Translations under genes and position numbers: made by a program | Origin: Plotosus lineatus | Taxonomy: Eukaryota > Chordata > Actinopteri > Siluriformes > Plotosidae | DNA: 64,000 nucleotides | Assembly: GCA_024760905.1 (NCBI GenBank) | Contig: CM045751.1 | Location: 13,200,001 to 13,264,000, forward strand | Direction: 5' to 3' | Notes under the pieces: model-generated | Seen by the model: only the letters and a program-made list of their open reading frames with translations | Told to the model about the DNA's origin: nothing | Database searches by the model: none | In this document: positions 32,305-43,702 of the stretch, piece by piece | Layout: the number at the start of each line of letters is the position of its first letter | Numbering within the stretch: position 1 is the stretch's first letter

Positions 32305-33030
32305 AAAGTATTGGGCAGGAAGTGTGTCCGGAGGCAGAGAGAGAGAAGAGGAAAGGCATGAGTCTCAGACTGAAAGTAGGGACTTTGAATGTTGGAACTA
32401 TGACAGGAAAAAGTAGATAGCTGGCTCACATGATGCAGAGGAGGAAGGTGGACATACTGTGTGTTCAGGAGACCAGGTGGAAAGGTAGCAAGGCTAGAAG
32501 CTTAGGAGCAGGGTTTAAGCTGTTTCATCATGGGGTGGTTGGGAAGAGAAATGGAGTAGGAGTCATCTTGAAGGAGGAGTTTGTCAGGAATGTTCTAGAA
32601 GTGAAAAGAGTGTCAGACAGAGTGATGAGTCTCAAGTTAGAAATTGAAGTCGTGATGTTCAATGTTGTTAGTGCTTACGCCCCACAGACAGGATGTGAGC
32701 AAGAAGAGAAGGAGAGATTCTGGAGTGAGTTAGATGAAGTGATGCAGAATAGAGAGGTTTTAAGAGGTTTTGGAGACAAAGTCAGAGAGGCTAGATTGAG
32801 ATGGTTTGGACATGTACAGAGGAGGGATAGTGAGTATATTGGTAGTAGGATGCTGAGGTTGGAACTACCAGGCAGAAGGCCTAGAGGAAGACCAAAGAGA
32901 CGATTCATGGACGTGGTGACGGAGAACATTGTTGGTGTAAGAGAAGAAGATGCAGAGGATAGGGTGAGGTGGAGGCAGATGATTCGCTGTGGCGACCCCT
33001 GAAGGGAACAGCCGAAAGGAAAAGAAGAAT
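32305..33030 (+). pseudogene. RTE-clade LINE, internally deleted: endonuclease start fused to 3' end
   Basis: An ATG at 32358 begins LKVGTLNVGTMTGKSR, the APE-type endonuclease start, then an in-frame TAG. The frame continues from 32430 for 190 codons: VDILCVQETRWKG (endonuclease motif with the catalytic Glu), VVSAYAPQTGCEQEE, a junction after ELDEVMQNREVL, then FGDKVREARLRWFGHVQRRD to [18 protein letters not shown]. The whole reverse transcriptase core is deleted but frame and 3' tail are kept. It ends in AAGAAGA before a (TA)n tract. It cannot retrotranspose by itself. Confidence 0.88.
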
Positions 33031-33040
33031 AGATGAGCTG

Positions 33041-33309
<269 letters not shown>

Positions 33310-34089
33310 ATAAGGCTACAGCATCGTACAATTAATGCTGACTTGCTCTTGTATACTGCTGATTTCCATGAGAACAGACAGTAATATAAAAAAACTGATT
33401 AATTAAAAATAATGCACCTCAAATCCAAAAAAGGGGCTCATACACCACTGCTCATACTTGCACAGAATTAAAGCAAAAAAGCAATATAAATCTGATAGTC
33501 AGACAAACTTTTATCTATCAAAATACCATAAAACATGTATGGTAACACTGAACATGAACTGGTTAAACATATAATTAAGCTAAAAAAAAAAAAACAGGTC
33601 ATGCAGGTAAATGAATGCAGAAATGCGGTAAAAAGGAAACTCAGTGTTAACTTCATGCTTTTGTTCCATAGCATAGTCAAGATAAAGAGAACCTTGTGAG
33701 CTTGTCACCAGATTCAGACACCTGTCAATCCAGATACCTATCAGGAGCTGCATATTAATGACTATATTGAGTAGATAGCTAATCTTCTGGGAAGGCCTTC
33801 AACTAGATGTGAGAACATTACTGGAGAGATTTCTATTTGTTCAGTCACAAGAGGAAGCCCAGGGTGCAGATTGGCGTTCGAGTTCATCCCAAATATTAAT
33901 GTCTTCATGGACTTGGAAGAGGTGAGGCTGCAAATAAGGGAAATTATAAAGCTATGTAGTGTACAAAGACATGTGGGCTTCCAACTGTGTGGGGAAGAAA
34001 CATGTTGCACACACAGGTGTGATGGACTGGTATGTACAAAATGTAGGTCATATAGTAATGCATACACTAAGTAGGTGCACAGACGATGA
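33310..34089. other. upstream flank of sbf2, unassigned
   Basis: A minus-strand frame of 142 codons (33762-34190) has no recognised domain. The segment around 33783-33920 (CTGGGAAGGCCTTCAACTAG) resembles a dispersed fish repeat, but I cannot name it. Confidence 0.4.
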
Positions 34090-34235
34090 ATGAGTTTGTG
34101 TGTGAAATCCTGGGATCCCATCCTGGGTGAATGTGCTTTCTTGTGCCTTGTACCCAGTAATCCTATGATTGACACCTGTCCCAGCTCCACTCAATGACAA
34201 AGCACTTCCTCAAGTTGAATAAATAAGTGAAAGAT
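34090..34235 (+). mobile_element. L2-tail SINE scrap
   Basis: Degenerate segment with GTGTGAAATCCTGGGATCCC, GCCTTGTACCCAGTAATCCT and a GAATAAATAAGTG end, resembling the 3' part of L2-tailed SINEs. Confidence 0.4.
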
Positions 34236-34377
34236 TGAGCATTAATCAGGGCTGTGTTTTGATTATTAGTTGTATCCCCAGCCACAAAATGTAACCTGAA
34301 TACCAAGAAAAACCCGCCATGATATTTACAGCCTTCTGGATAGCATCAACAACAGTGAAGGGACTGAGGTTGAGGTC

Positions 34378-34524
34378 TTGCGCGCGCGCCCACGCCCATC
34401 CAAGCGAGGCTCGCGAGCCGGTGCGCCTGCGCACTCGAGACGTCGGTGTCAAACATGGCTGTGCTTTTGAAGCAAGAAAAATGCTGAATTGTTCTGGAGG
34501 AATTGGGAGAAAAAAAAGGCAAAT
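34378..34524 (+). promoter_or_regulatory. sbf2: sbf2 CpG-rich promoter and 5' UTR
   Basis: A compact CpG-rich block (34378-34450, for example TTGCGCGCGCGCCCACGCCC) carries an NRF1-type palindrome GTGCGCCTGCGCAC at about 34420-34433. No TATA box is visible, as is usual for broadly expressed genes with NRF1 sites. The downstream part is the 5' UTR, with two upstream ATGs (34455 and 34481). The transcription start is not seen directly. Confidence 0.65.
34455..34487 (+). other. upstream ORF in the sbf2 5' leader
   Basis: ATG in good context (AAACATGG), 10 codons (MAVLLKQEKC) then TGA. A second upstream ATG at 34481 opens a frame that runs across the sbf2 start codon out of frame. Both would lower initiation at the main ATG if the transcript starts upstream of 34455. 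Confidence 0.5.
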
Positions 34525-34579
34525 ATGGCGAGGCTGGCCGATTATTTTATCATCGTTGGATATGACCAGGAGAAAACGG
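34525..34579 (+). CDS. sbf2: SET-binding factor 2 (MTMR13), first coding exon
   Basis: Encodes MARLADYFIIVGYDQEKT plus one base of Gly-19, ending at donor ACGG|GTGAGT. This is the conserved N-terminus of SBF2/MTMR13, the start of the uDENN module. SBF2 is a large cytosolic/endosomal pseudophosphatase that pairs with MTMR2 and acts as a Rab exchange factor (RAB21/RAB28 in family literature). The ATG has A at -3 and G at +4. Phase 1 matches the next coding exon at 57061. SBF1 is similar here, but the head-to-head position next to adm and the wording of exon 2 favour sbf2. Confidence 0.92.
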
Positions 34580-35642
34580 GTGAGTTCCGAAAGAAAGTGA
34601 AAGACAGACAGAGAGGTAGAGCTCCACAGAGAGAGAGGGAGAGGGAGAGGAGGGAGAGGAGGGGATAGTTCATGTTGTGGTTTATACAGGCCGCCCAGCT
34701 TGGGGCAGCGTTAGCTTAGCTTAGCTTAGCATAGTTTAGTTTAGCATAACAACTGCTATATTATTTAAAATGTATATGTATGTAAGTAGCGAGTGAACTA
34801 ATAAGAGAGAGCTAATTTAAATATTCTAACTTGATACGTTGAGTGTAACTGAGAAAATAACAGTCCTGATTTATAATATTTTATTTCATCAAGCACCCAG
34901 TCTCAATAGGGAAATAACATTAGAAAGTTGATATTTCTGACTAACACCAAAGTCTTCAAACGTAAATAACGGCAGTTTGGTTTTGCAGAGCGCGTGCTGT
35001 GGATTAAAAACAACAAACCAACCAACCAACCACCACTCGGGCATCTCATGCTTGTGTTTATTTCTTGTTTCAAACTTCATTGATAGTTTTTTGTGTGGTT
35101 TTAAACTGATAATGGACAACACAAGTTACATTATCTGTTGAGGGAGGAATACATATTGCTTTCCATTCCATATCCCAGATCCTGTGTGTACCGTATGGGG
35201 AAATTCACGCGCTTCCTCTTGTTGTGGAAACCGGATGTGGTGCTCCAAAACGACAGGAAACAGGAGGGGATTATTACGAGTGATGAGAGCTTGGGACGCA
35301 CAATAATAATGCTGAGCTCATTGCTTACACAGGAACCCCATTCCATACTGTATGCTGCAGACGTCATGCAACACAGAGCTGTTAAGTCCTTGAGTCCCAT
35401 CATCAGCCAAAGCACTTTGTCACTAAGTACATAAATCATATTAGTAACAGACTATAAATAAACTGTGTGGTGGTTATCTATTAATGCATGGTTGGGTAGT
35501 GTGAGGGCGGTGCAGGGGTTAATATGTCCATCCCAAAGCAAGAAGGTCTTTGGTTCGATTTTCGGTCTCAGTCGTTTCGGTATGAAGTTTGCAAGTTCTT
35601 TCCGTGCTTTGTATGGATTTCTTCTGTGTACAGTGGCTTATA

Positions 35643-36587
35643 CAGTGATACCTCCCCTTACGACATTAATCCGTTCCAGAAGTGGTTTCGTAACCTGATT
35701 TTTTTTTTTTTTTTTTTAAGTTGAGCTGCATTTTACATTCAAAAAGGCCTGATTCGTTCCAAGGCCCCCAATACTACCCCCTAAAATCTTTAAAAATTAT
35801 AAAAGTATACCTTTTAAGGTCTCCTTCTGCTTGAATATCGTACCGATGGTAAACGGGTTTGGCCATATTTCTTTGCGATATCACTCAACCACATGCCACG
35901 GGCCCGTTTCTTTTCACTTGCACTGGGAATCACGCTCGTGTGCGTGTGTTGACCATGTCTTCTTAGCAGAGTTAAAATCTTACAAATGTTTATGGAAGGT
36001 TAAAAGCCTGAACAAAAAAAAAAGTTGCAATGAGAACACTCAAAAAAACTCACGAAACAACAGTAACTCTGTCCTTTATGCGTGGGCGGGATGTTGGGAG
36101 ATAGCGAATGGGAGATGTTGGGAGATAGCCAATGGGAGGCCAGTGGGGGGATGCTGGGAGATAGCCAATGGGAGGCCAGCGGGGCGGGATGCTGGGAGAT
36201 AGCCAATGGGAGGCCAGTGGGGCGGGATGCTGGGAGATAGCCAATGGGAGGCCAGCGGGGCGGGATGCTGGGAGATAGCCAATGGGAGGCCAGCGGGGCG
36301 GGATGCTGGGAGATAGCCAATGGGAGGCCAGCGGGGCGGGATGCTGGGAGATAGCCAATGGGAGGCCAGCGGGGCGGGATGCTGGGAGATAGCCAATGGG
36401 AGGCCAGCGGGGCGGGATGCTGGGAGATAGCCAATGGGAGAGCAACTCGCGCATTGTTTGAATTTTTGAGATGGCGCCTTTCATAACGTGAATTTGTTTC
36501 GTATTCAGAGACGGAAATTTGAGGTAAATGCGTTTCATAACCTAGATTTTTCGTTTGTTGGGTCTTTCGTAAGGTGAGGTACCACTG
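35643..36587 (-). mobile_element. Tigger-like (pogo) element 1, holding a minisatellite
   Basis: Inverted termini CAGTGATACCTCCCCTTACG and AAGGTGAGGTACCACTG are flanked by TA (35641-35642 and 36588-36589). The left subterminal part matches the three sibling copies (ATTAATCCGTTCC, CCAAGGCCCCCAATACTACC). A remnant of the transposase N-terminus is on the minus strand (GAUATCGCAAAGAAATATGG-like, corresponding to the EIAKEY block). Most of the transposase is missing and a 38-bp tandem array fills the middle. Confidence 0.85.
36085..36445. repeat. 38-bp minisatellite with CCAAT and GC boxes
   Basis: Roughly nine to ten tandem units. Each unit has GGGAGATAGCCAATGGGAGG followed by CCAGCGGGGCGGGATGCT. 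The central units are nearly identical; the first two are shorter and diverged. Each full unit carries one CCAAT box and one GGGGCGGG Sp1-type box. The unit length is not a multiple of three, so all three minus-strand frames stay open; they are not genes. Confidence 0.95.
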
Positions 36588-36749
36588 TAGTTTAAAGACG
36601 TGTACATTAGCCTAACTACCTGTTCCAAATTGCCCCAGGGTGTGGATGTGCGTATGGATGGTTGTATGTGTTTGGTGTGGTGTTCAGGGTGTTCTCCACC
36701 TTCACCCAGTGCTGGTGCCGGCCTCCTCACAACCATAGCCAGATTAAGA

Positions 36750-37384
36750 AACTCGGTGTGAGTGGGTGGAGTGATATGCCACATGGCAGAAAGAGCATTA
36801 TTTTTGTTGACATGTGTTATTCCACTTGTGCCCAGCAAAAAAAAAAAAAAAAAATAGCAGTCTTTTAATTATAATGAATATCATTATACACTTTAGTGGT
36901 TTATAGTTAGATTTAATCACATAGAATGAGTTCCTATTGTTACCTATCAGGAATAGCATAACGTTCTCCCCATATTTCTTTGTATAAATGAGCTTACAGA
37001 TGGCCATGATTGGCTATTGTTGCTTGCAAGTCGATAAAGGAAGAATGCATATGCATTCCTGCTCTCAGCTCTTAGTGGCTCTCAGGTCCACACATGGATG
37101 TTCGCATCATCCTTGGCTTGAACTCTTGCTGTTCTTATCAATATATTATAGTTGCGATTAACAGTTACTCTTTCAGCAGCCTGTCTTTCTATTTTTCTGT
37201 GAACCAGGAAAGTGTAAACCACTCTGTCCTGAAGACCTTCATGTACTGATAAACATCATAAATCATCCTGACTTTTACAATTCATAAACTTTAAATAAAT
37301 GTTTCATATAAACCAGATCAACAGTGGTAATTTTTAACCATCTGCCTTACCAGACCTTGTGAATGAACTGTTACTATTATTAAT
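36750..37384. other. sbf2 intron 1, unassigned
   Basis: A17 run at 36838-36854. No other feature recognised. Confidence 0.5.
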
Positions 37385-37722
37385 TTATTCATTTGTTTTA
37401 TGAAACGCTTAATCCTAATTAGGGTCACGGGGAGGCTGGCGCCCATCTCAGCCTACTCCAGGCAAGGGCAGAGTACACCCTGGACAGATCGCCAGGCCAT
37501 CGCAGGGCAGAAACACGCTGACCGCTATGCAGCCTACACTTGTTGAACGTCAGCAATGGTTCTTTTACAGCCTCTCACCATAGACAATGAGAGACATGGT
37601 CGGCCTTTGATAACCCAGTTAGCTGCACTGGAGGGACAGTGGCAACCTGTTGAGAATGGGGCTTGAACCCTCAACCTTTAGATCTGTGATCCAGCATCTT
37701 AGCACCAGGCCACCACTGCCCT
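37385..37722 (-). mobile_element. SINE family A with L2-type tail
   Basis: L2 tail complement CGCTTAATCCTAATTAGGGT, then GCAGAGTACACCCTGGACAG, the junction at CCATCGCAGGGCAGAAACAC, the family A body and the head complement CACCAGGCCACCACTGCCC. Confidence 0.85.
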
Positions 37723-37930
37723 GAGCAGTTAACATAGAAAAAATAATGCACAGAGTAAGTTAATTGAATATTTACAATAATTACTTTCTGACACATTGCT
37801 GTTGTGTAAAATCACACATGACTTCTGATCTGAATACTGAGTTTCACGGAGGTATAAATATACTGCATATTTAGTACAAATTCACACATAATGCATGCAT
37901 TTGCTCAGGTTGATCATGTCCCCCCTTATA

Positions 37931-39001
37931 CAGACGCTCCCCAACTTATGTTTTTGTTTGATTCCGGACGGCCATACGCAAGTTGAAAAAACCGTAAGTT
38001 GTTACTGTATGTTCCAGTGACGTATGATGTTCGTACTGTATTACTGTAGACATCCCTAAATACCATTACTGTATTAAATCAATTATTATAAACATAACAC
38101 TTTAAAATAATATCAAATATATCAAATAATGAACATTAATTTCAAATAAATTAATTCAAGCAAAATAATTTCAAATAGATAAATTTTAATTGAATTCACT
38201 CATCAAATATCAAATACAGTATCAAATATAACCTTTAACATTCTCTATGATGCGATCTTTCTGCTTGTAAATGGTTGCGATGGTCAACAGATGGTCACTT
38301 TACATGAAGCTGAGCCGAGCCACATTACGTGAAGCTGAGCCGAGTCACTTTACATGAAGCTTAAAACAGCGAATGGACGCTTACAATATGTGAGGTGCTC
38401 CACAAGTAGTTTACTTGCTTGTGCTTGAGACAAAGCGCGGGTTATACGGACTTACAGTCTTTCAAGTGAGCAAGTGCGCAATTGAATACTGGTTTAGTAC
38501 TCAGCCTGCACTGATGTGAATCACCAGCAGAGCGGACAGTTCTCCTTCTTTTCTGGATTCGGGTTTTCATTCATTTTACAACTCTCTTTGCTTAACTGAC
38601 TATGCATGGTAGATTGTGCCGCTCCGAGCAGATAGTTAATTCAGTCTTGGGAAAACCGGAAATTCCGGCCTATGTCAGAAAACTTGCACCCATGCGAGTA
38701 GGCTTATGCTTCTGACCAACCATATTTGCTTAGGGTTACAAAAGTCCGCAAAACAGTGTAGACACAAAGATCACAGAGACGACGTCTTAACACAAGGGTA
38801 ACACGCCGTGAACTGGGAAGCAGCAGGGTACATTCAGTCTGTTGTTTGTAAACAATGGACGCAGCATCATTACGTCATTATGTCAGCGTACTATGTAGGT
38901 ACGTCTCGTACTCAAAATTTGACATAATTTTTTTTTTTTTTGTTTTTTTTTTTGAAAAAGTAAAAATGTAAAACGGATGAACGTAAGTCGGGAAGCGTCT
39001 G
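37931..39001. mobile_element. TA-flanked MITE, 1071 bp, pogo/Tigger-like ends
   Basis: Ends CAGACGCTCCCCAACTTATG and ACGTAAGTCGGGAAGCGTCTG are inverted repeats flanked by TA (37929-37930 and 39002-39003). The interior has no transposase. It includes about three direct repeats of a 26-bp unit (CACTTTACATGAAGCTGAGC) at 38294-38362. Confidence 0.85.
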
Positions 39002-39351
39002 TAACAGATTTATAATTGAGCCAGCATTCAACTGAGCTGGTTAAAGCTGCATTCACATAGGGAGTGACTCAATTCGCTGCCGGCATTTTCCAGGTTATAT
39101 TGGTTAGGATAATTTTACACACATACCTTGAACTGATGCAAACAAACCATAATGTAGAGTAGTGAATTTAAACACATTCAGTATTTCAGCTACCATACCT
39201 GTATACTTTTTATGTTGTATTTTGTTGTAGTCCTCATAACAAGAATCAAGCAAGCATGATTTCTGTGTTTATGTTTTATAGTCAAGTGTCGAGATACTGG
39301 ATTTTTAAAAATGTTCTGTATACCACATAATCATTACCTATTAGATATTTA
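39002..39351. other. sbf2 intron 1, unassigned
   Basis: No feature recognised. Confidence 0.5.
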
Positions 39352-39600
<249 letters not shown>

Positions 39601-39689
39601 AACAGGATTTTGCAAATAATGTAACTGGTAACTAAGCAAACCTCATAGCCATATAATGTATATTAGCAGTAACAGGTTGAATTCATCAC

Positions 39690-40637
39690 AGTCACATCAA
39701 ATCAAAGGGTCCAATTGTTTAGTGTCACAAAGAATGTAAAGATGCATAATCTTCATAATATTTATTATTATTATTGTGAAGCAATCAGGAAAAAAAAACT
39801 TGAGTGTGCATAAGTATTTAACCCCATAAAGTCGGTACTTTGCAGAGCCATATTTTGCAGCAATTATAGCTCTAAGTCCTTGTGACTCTTGAGCTTGGTA
39901 CATCAAGCCACTGGGATGTTGTACATTCTTCAAAACCTTTCCACCTCCTTCAAAACTTTCTCTTCCTGAGTTTAGCACCATCCCTCATTCCCTCAGTTAT
40001 GACCAGTATCTCAGTTCCCACTGATGAGAAACATCCCCACAGCATGACACTGGCTCCACCATTCTTTATTATGGGAATGGTGTTCTTGTTGTGATGAGAC
40101 GTGTTGGAGTTGTGCCAGAGATAGCGCTTTCCTTTAATCCCTGAAAACCTCAATTTTAAATTTAGCTGACCAGTGAATCTGCTTCTATATGTTTAGGGAG
40201 TACCCCACATGTCTCGTAGTGAACTCTAAACATGCCTTTTTTCTGTTAGCAGTGTCTTTCTTTTTCTGGCCAGTCTTCAATAAAGCCCAGCTGTGTGGAG
40301 TGTGGACAGATACACCAGTCTCGACTGTGGAGCTGTCCAGCTCTTTCAGGGTTACTTGCGTTTAGTCTGTTTTTTGCCTCCCTGATTATTGCTCTTCTTG
40401 CCTGTTTTGTGAGTTTTGGTGGACAATCCTGCTTAGGCAAATTTGTGGTGGTGCTAATTTTTTTTGTATTTTATGCTGATGGATTTAATGGTGCTGTGTG
40501 GGATTTTCAAGGTGTTGTATCTTTTTCATTAAATTTTTTTTTTTTTAATAATCGAACGTCTCCATAACTTTGTCCTGACCGATTTTGACAGCTACGGTAC
40601 TTGGTGTTGCTTGCTTGATGGTCGTTCCTTGCTTAAA
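39690..40637 (-). mobile_element. Tc1-like transposon copy, non-coding decay
   Basis: On the minus strand it contains decayed Tc1 transposase. Visible blocks are [20 protein letters not shown] (second half near 39990-40060), a helix-turn-helix-like segment with LTKQARRAIIREAKNRLN (40300-40430), and the NKIMETFDY-like start region. The outer part includes TGCATAAGTATTTAACCCC, a terminus-type motif. Multiple stops and frameshifts. Confidence 0.8.
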
Positions 40638-41465
40638 GGATCTGTAGGAGAAGGTAGCTGACCTTGATGAAATAGATAAAGGATCTAGTAGAAAATCCAA
40701 AGAATTGAGAATGCCAATCTGCAGTTTCAAATTTCAACCCACAGTTGCCAGGAATATTGTTTGGGATGCAAAGACAAACCCACAAATAACCAGAAGAAAT
40801 CTGTTATTATGCCAGTGCCACAAAGTAGCCTGCTTACAGCACAGAGACAAGCCTCAAAACTTCTTGAACAAAATTATTTGGAGTAATGAGACCAAAATTG
40901 AACTTTATGGTCACAATCACAAATCCTACATTTAGAGAGGAGCCAACAAGGCGTATGATAAGTGCACCATTCCTACTGTGAAACACGGAAGTGGATCGCT
41001 GGTGTTTTGGGATTTGTATGTTACAATAGCACAAGGAACTTGGTCAGAATTGATGGTGACATGAAAGCAAAATACAAAAATACTGGAGAAAAATTTACAC
41101 TCATAATCCTGGGAGCTGCGCTTGGAATGTACCTGGGCATTCCAATATGAAAATGAACGTAAACATAAAGCCGGGTCTGGCCATGTCAGCCTCCTGTCCC
41201 CAATACCACTGAACCAAATTGGGAAGATCTCAAACATGTGGTTTATGGAAGAATTTAGAGTGACTGGAGGCTTTTTACCAAGGGGAATGGGTAGGTTTAC
41301 CATCTGAGAAAATATTTTTCTCATCCATGGCTACCACGAAATACTTCAGGCTATCATTTATGATAAAGGAGACAACATACAGTATTAAGAACGAGGATGT
41401 GTAAACTTTTTGTTCAGGTGATTTGGTAAGTTTCTTTTGTCATTATTATTTAAAGAGTGTAAACA
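40638..41465 (+). mobile_element. second Tc1-like transposase fragment, different subfamily
   Basis: The plus-strand reading has NFLNKIIWSNETKIELYGHN, IPTVKHGSGSL and later a broken PLNQIGKISNMWF block. The 3' outer sequence includes GTGTAAACTTTTTGTTCAGG and AAAGAGTGTAAACACAATTG, typical of a Tc1 end. At the first catalytic position Asn replaces Asp (WSNET). It abuts the minus-strand Tc1 copy, so the two are head-to-head. Confidence 0.8.
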
Positions 41466-43149
41466 CAATTGTTTGATTGTTCGGCTTCACATGACCACCA
41501 ACTAAGTCAGACATTTTTCTTCAAAACACGCAGCATGTGCCTTTTGACAGTGTCACACCACATCCCGATACTGCCCAAACCATTCATTTGCATATTGCAT
41601 CTTTCAGCCTTATTACATACGTATTTTAAGTATGCACATAGCCTACAAACTAGTGGGCCTCGGTAATGTGACACAGCCATCTTGGCCATCTTGTATGTAA
41701 GAGCGAGTATATATGCTTCCGAGTAGCGCACCAACAAGGTGCCCAACTGACAACTGACCCCAAAATACGCATACAGCCGCAGTTCGAAAAGAGGCGGGTG
41801 GTTAGCACTGCATGTCACGGAGGGGGTGTGTGCATGCTTTTGCCCCTCCCTGGTCGATGTTAGGTCATGTGATACGGATGGAAATACTTGATGGGTGGGA
41901 ACTGGATACAACTAAAATTAGGGAGAAGGGGGGGAGGAGTGAGTACACTTCAGCCTTACATGTGCACCTGCTAAACTGAAAGTTGTAAACTTGCTTGATT
42001 TCTTCATTATCAGGAAAGCAAACACGTAATGACTGATCAATTAGAGTTTGGCATTGTGTTTACAATTTGAGAAATAAACAATGGAATTTCCCCCTTTGAA
42101 CAGTCTGCTCATGTACTTGCGCTTGCCAAAAGTTCTATCATGTTCGAACTGAGCCAAAAAAAACCTATTATTAAATTCTGTTCCTTTTTCTTTGACTCTG
42201 AACTCTTTTCTTCAGCAAGTTGTTTCAGGCACCAAACAACCATGGAGTTTTTCTGCCCTGTCCTGCCATACATTTCAGTGTTTTTCCATCTCAAACACAC
42301 TCGAGGGATCAGGTGTGTGGCCTCGCATAGTAAAATAACAAGGCAGGGATGCTCCAGGACCTAGTGTTGGGAACCTCCGGTCGATGTTACATAAGACTTG
42401 TCATGGAATATTTATGGCTGCCTGTTATTCCAGACTTCACATTCCAGCTAATGATCCATGGATCATTCCAATCTGTGGAAAATTCCATGTGAGACTCTGG
42501 CACAGTGGATTAGTCCATGCAAACTGGATTTAAAAAAATCAGGATGGTTGTAAACACAGCAGCCAAGAAAACTTTGTTCCCAGCATCTCTAGAGTGGATC
42601 TGTAAGTTGTAAAGCGAGTGCAATTGAAACCATTGAAAAGGACCTTCTGCTCATCTGCTTTTTGTGGTATGAGAGTTAAATGATGTTGATGCCCGACTGA
42701 TACTGTTTGTTGTGTTTAGTTTTATACCACCCACATCAATAAATAAGCCTAAAGTATTAGGTGTGTTTTTGTTGTAGTGTGTATGTGTGTGTGTGTGTGT
42801 GTGTACATATATGTGCTTATTTATTTATATATTTATTTATTTGTGTGTGTGTGTGTGTGTATACGTGTACGCAGACTTACGGAAGCAAAAATGTTGTCAT
42901 CTGCAAACGTTCTGCAATTATTCCCTCATCTTCCGTGTCATTCCGTAACTGCAAAATGCAGTTAAAGTTAAAACTTATATTTTATGTAAATAGTTAAAAG
43001 CTGTAACGAGCATTATTGATCCATTTGATTAGTTGAAGTCAGGAAATAAATTTACTGTTAATTGATTAAATTTAATCAGTTGAAAGGGTTTTAACTGTAC
43101 AACAGTCGAGACCTGACGTTAATGGCATGAGTATTAAAGAAATTGCGGC

Positions 43150-43183
<34 letters not shown>

Positions 43184-43377
43184 CTTCAAAAGTCAATGAA
43201 TTTGCCAACTCGGCCATTTGGACAAGTAAAAACTTCCATTTTTAGGAGTGAAATTTTTTCATTTATCATGCAGATAATAACTTCAAAAACGTTGGGGACA
43301 AACTGTTTCTGCAACTGAATAAGAAAATGTTTAGGAATAAGCATTTTAACATTGTTTTTATTTTTTAACTGAGTACC
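41466..43377. other. sbf2 intron 1, unassigned
   Basis: A CpG-containing patch at 41640-41880 is probably a dispersed repeat, but I cannot classify it. (GT)n tracts lie at 42776-42804 and 42841-42860, and T30 at 43152-43183. No exon recognised. Confidence 0.45.
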
Positions 43378-43702
43378 GAGGCTCAACAGTCCAGAGCAAT
43401 GGAGAGTGTGGAAAAGAGGTGAAGAAGCGTGTGCAGGCAGGTTGGAATGGTTGGAGAAAAGTGTCCGGTGTGATTGGAAGGTATCGGCAAGAATGAAAGG
43501 AAAAGTGTACAAGACGGTGTGATGTATGGTTTAGAAACAGTGGCACTGAGGAAAAGACAGGAGGCAGAGCTGGAGGTAGCAGAGACGAAAATGTTGAGAC
43601 ATGAAGGTAATTGGAGTACGAGTAAAAGGTGCAAAGGATAGGGTGAGATGGAGGCAGATGATTTGCTGTGGCGACCCCTGAAGGGGACAGCCGAAATGAA
43701 AA
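43378..43702 (+). pseudogene. RTE-clade LINE 3' fragment, internally deleted
   Basis: Blocks corresponding to NNGECGKEVKKR, WNGWRKVSGV and ALRKRQEAELEVAETKML are followed by a deletion that joins directly to the [13 protein letters not shown] end and tail GGGGACAGCCGAAATGAAAAG. Confidence 0.85.

Larger units (their letters stand above)
35486..36745 (+). mobile_element. SINE family C, split by a Tigger-like element
   Basis: The head part (GTGAGGGCGGTGCAGGGG, TTTGGTTCGATTTTCGG) runs to 35640. After the element it resumes with AGTTTAAAGACGTGTACATT, CCTAACTACCTGTTCCAAAT and GTGTTCAGGGTGTTCTCC. Only a degenerate tail remains. Confidence 0.7.

Noticed and set aside
33762..34190. 142-codon minus-strand ORF near the sbf2 promoter
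   Set aside because: No domain or splice signals, and part of the DNA resembles a dispersed repeat.
36085..36445. CRISPR-like regular array
   Set aside because: Units are contiguous with no unique spacers, it lies inside a TA-flanked transposon in a vertebrate intron, and no cas genes exist.
36000..36538. Three overlapping minus-strand ORFs of 106-162 codons rich in LASHWLSPSIPP repeats
   Set aside because: They are the three frames of the 38-bp minisatellite, which is open in every frame because 38 is not a multiple of 3. There is no start context, splice support or domain.
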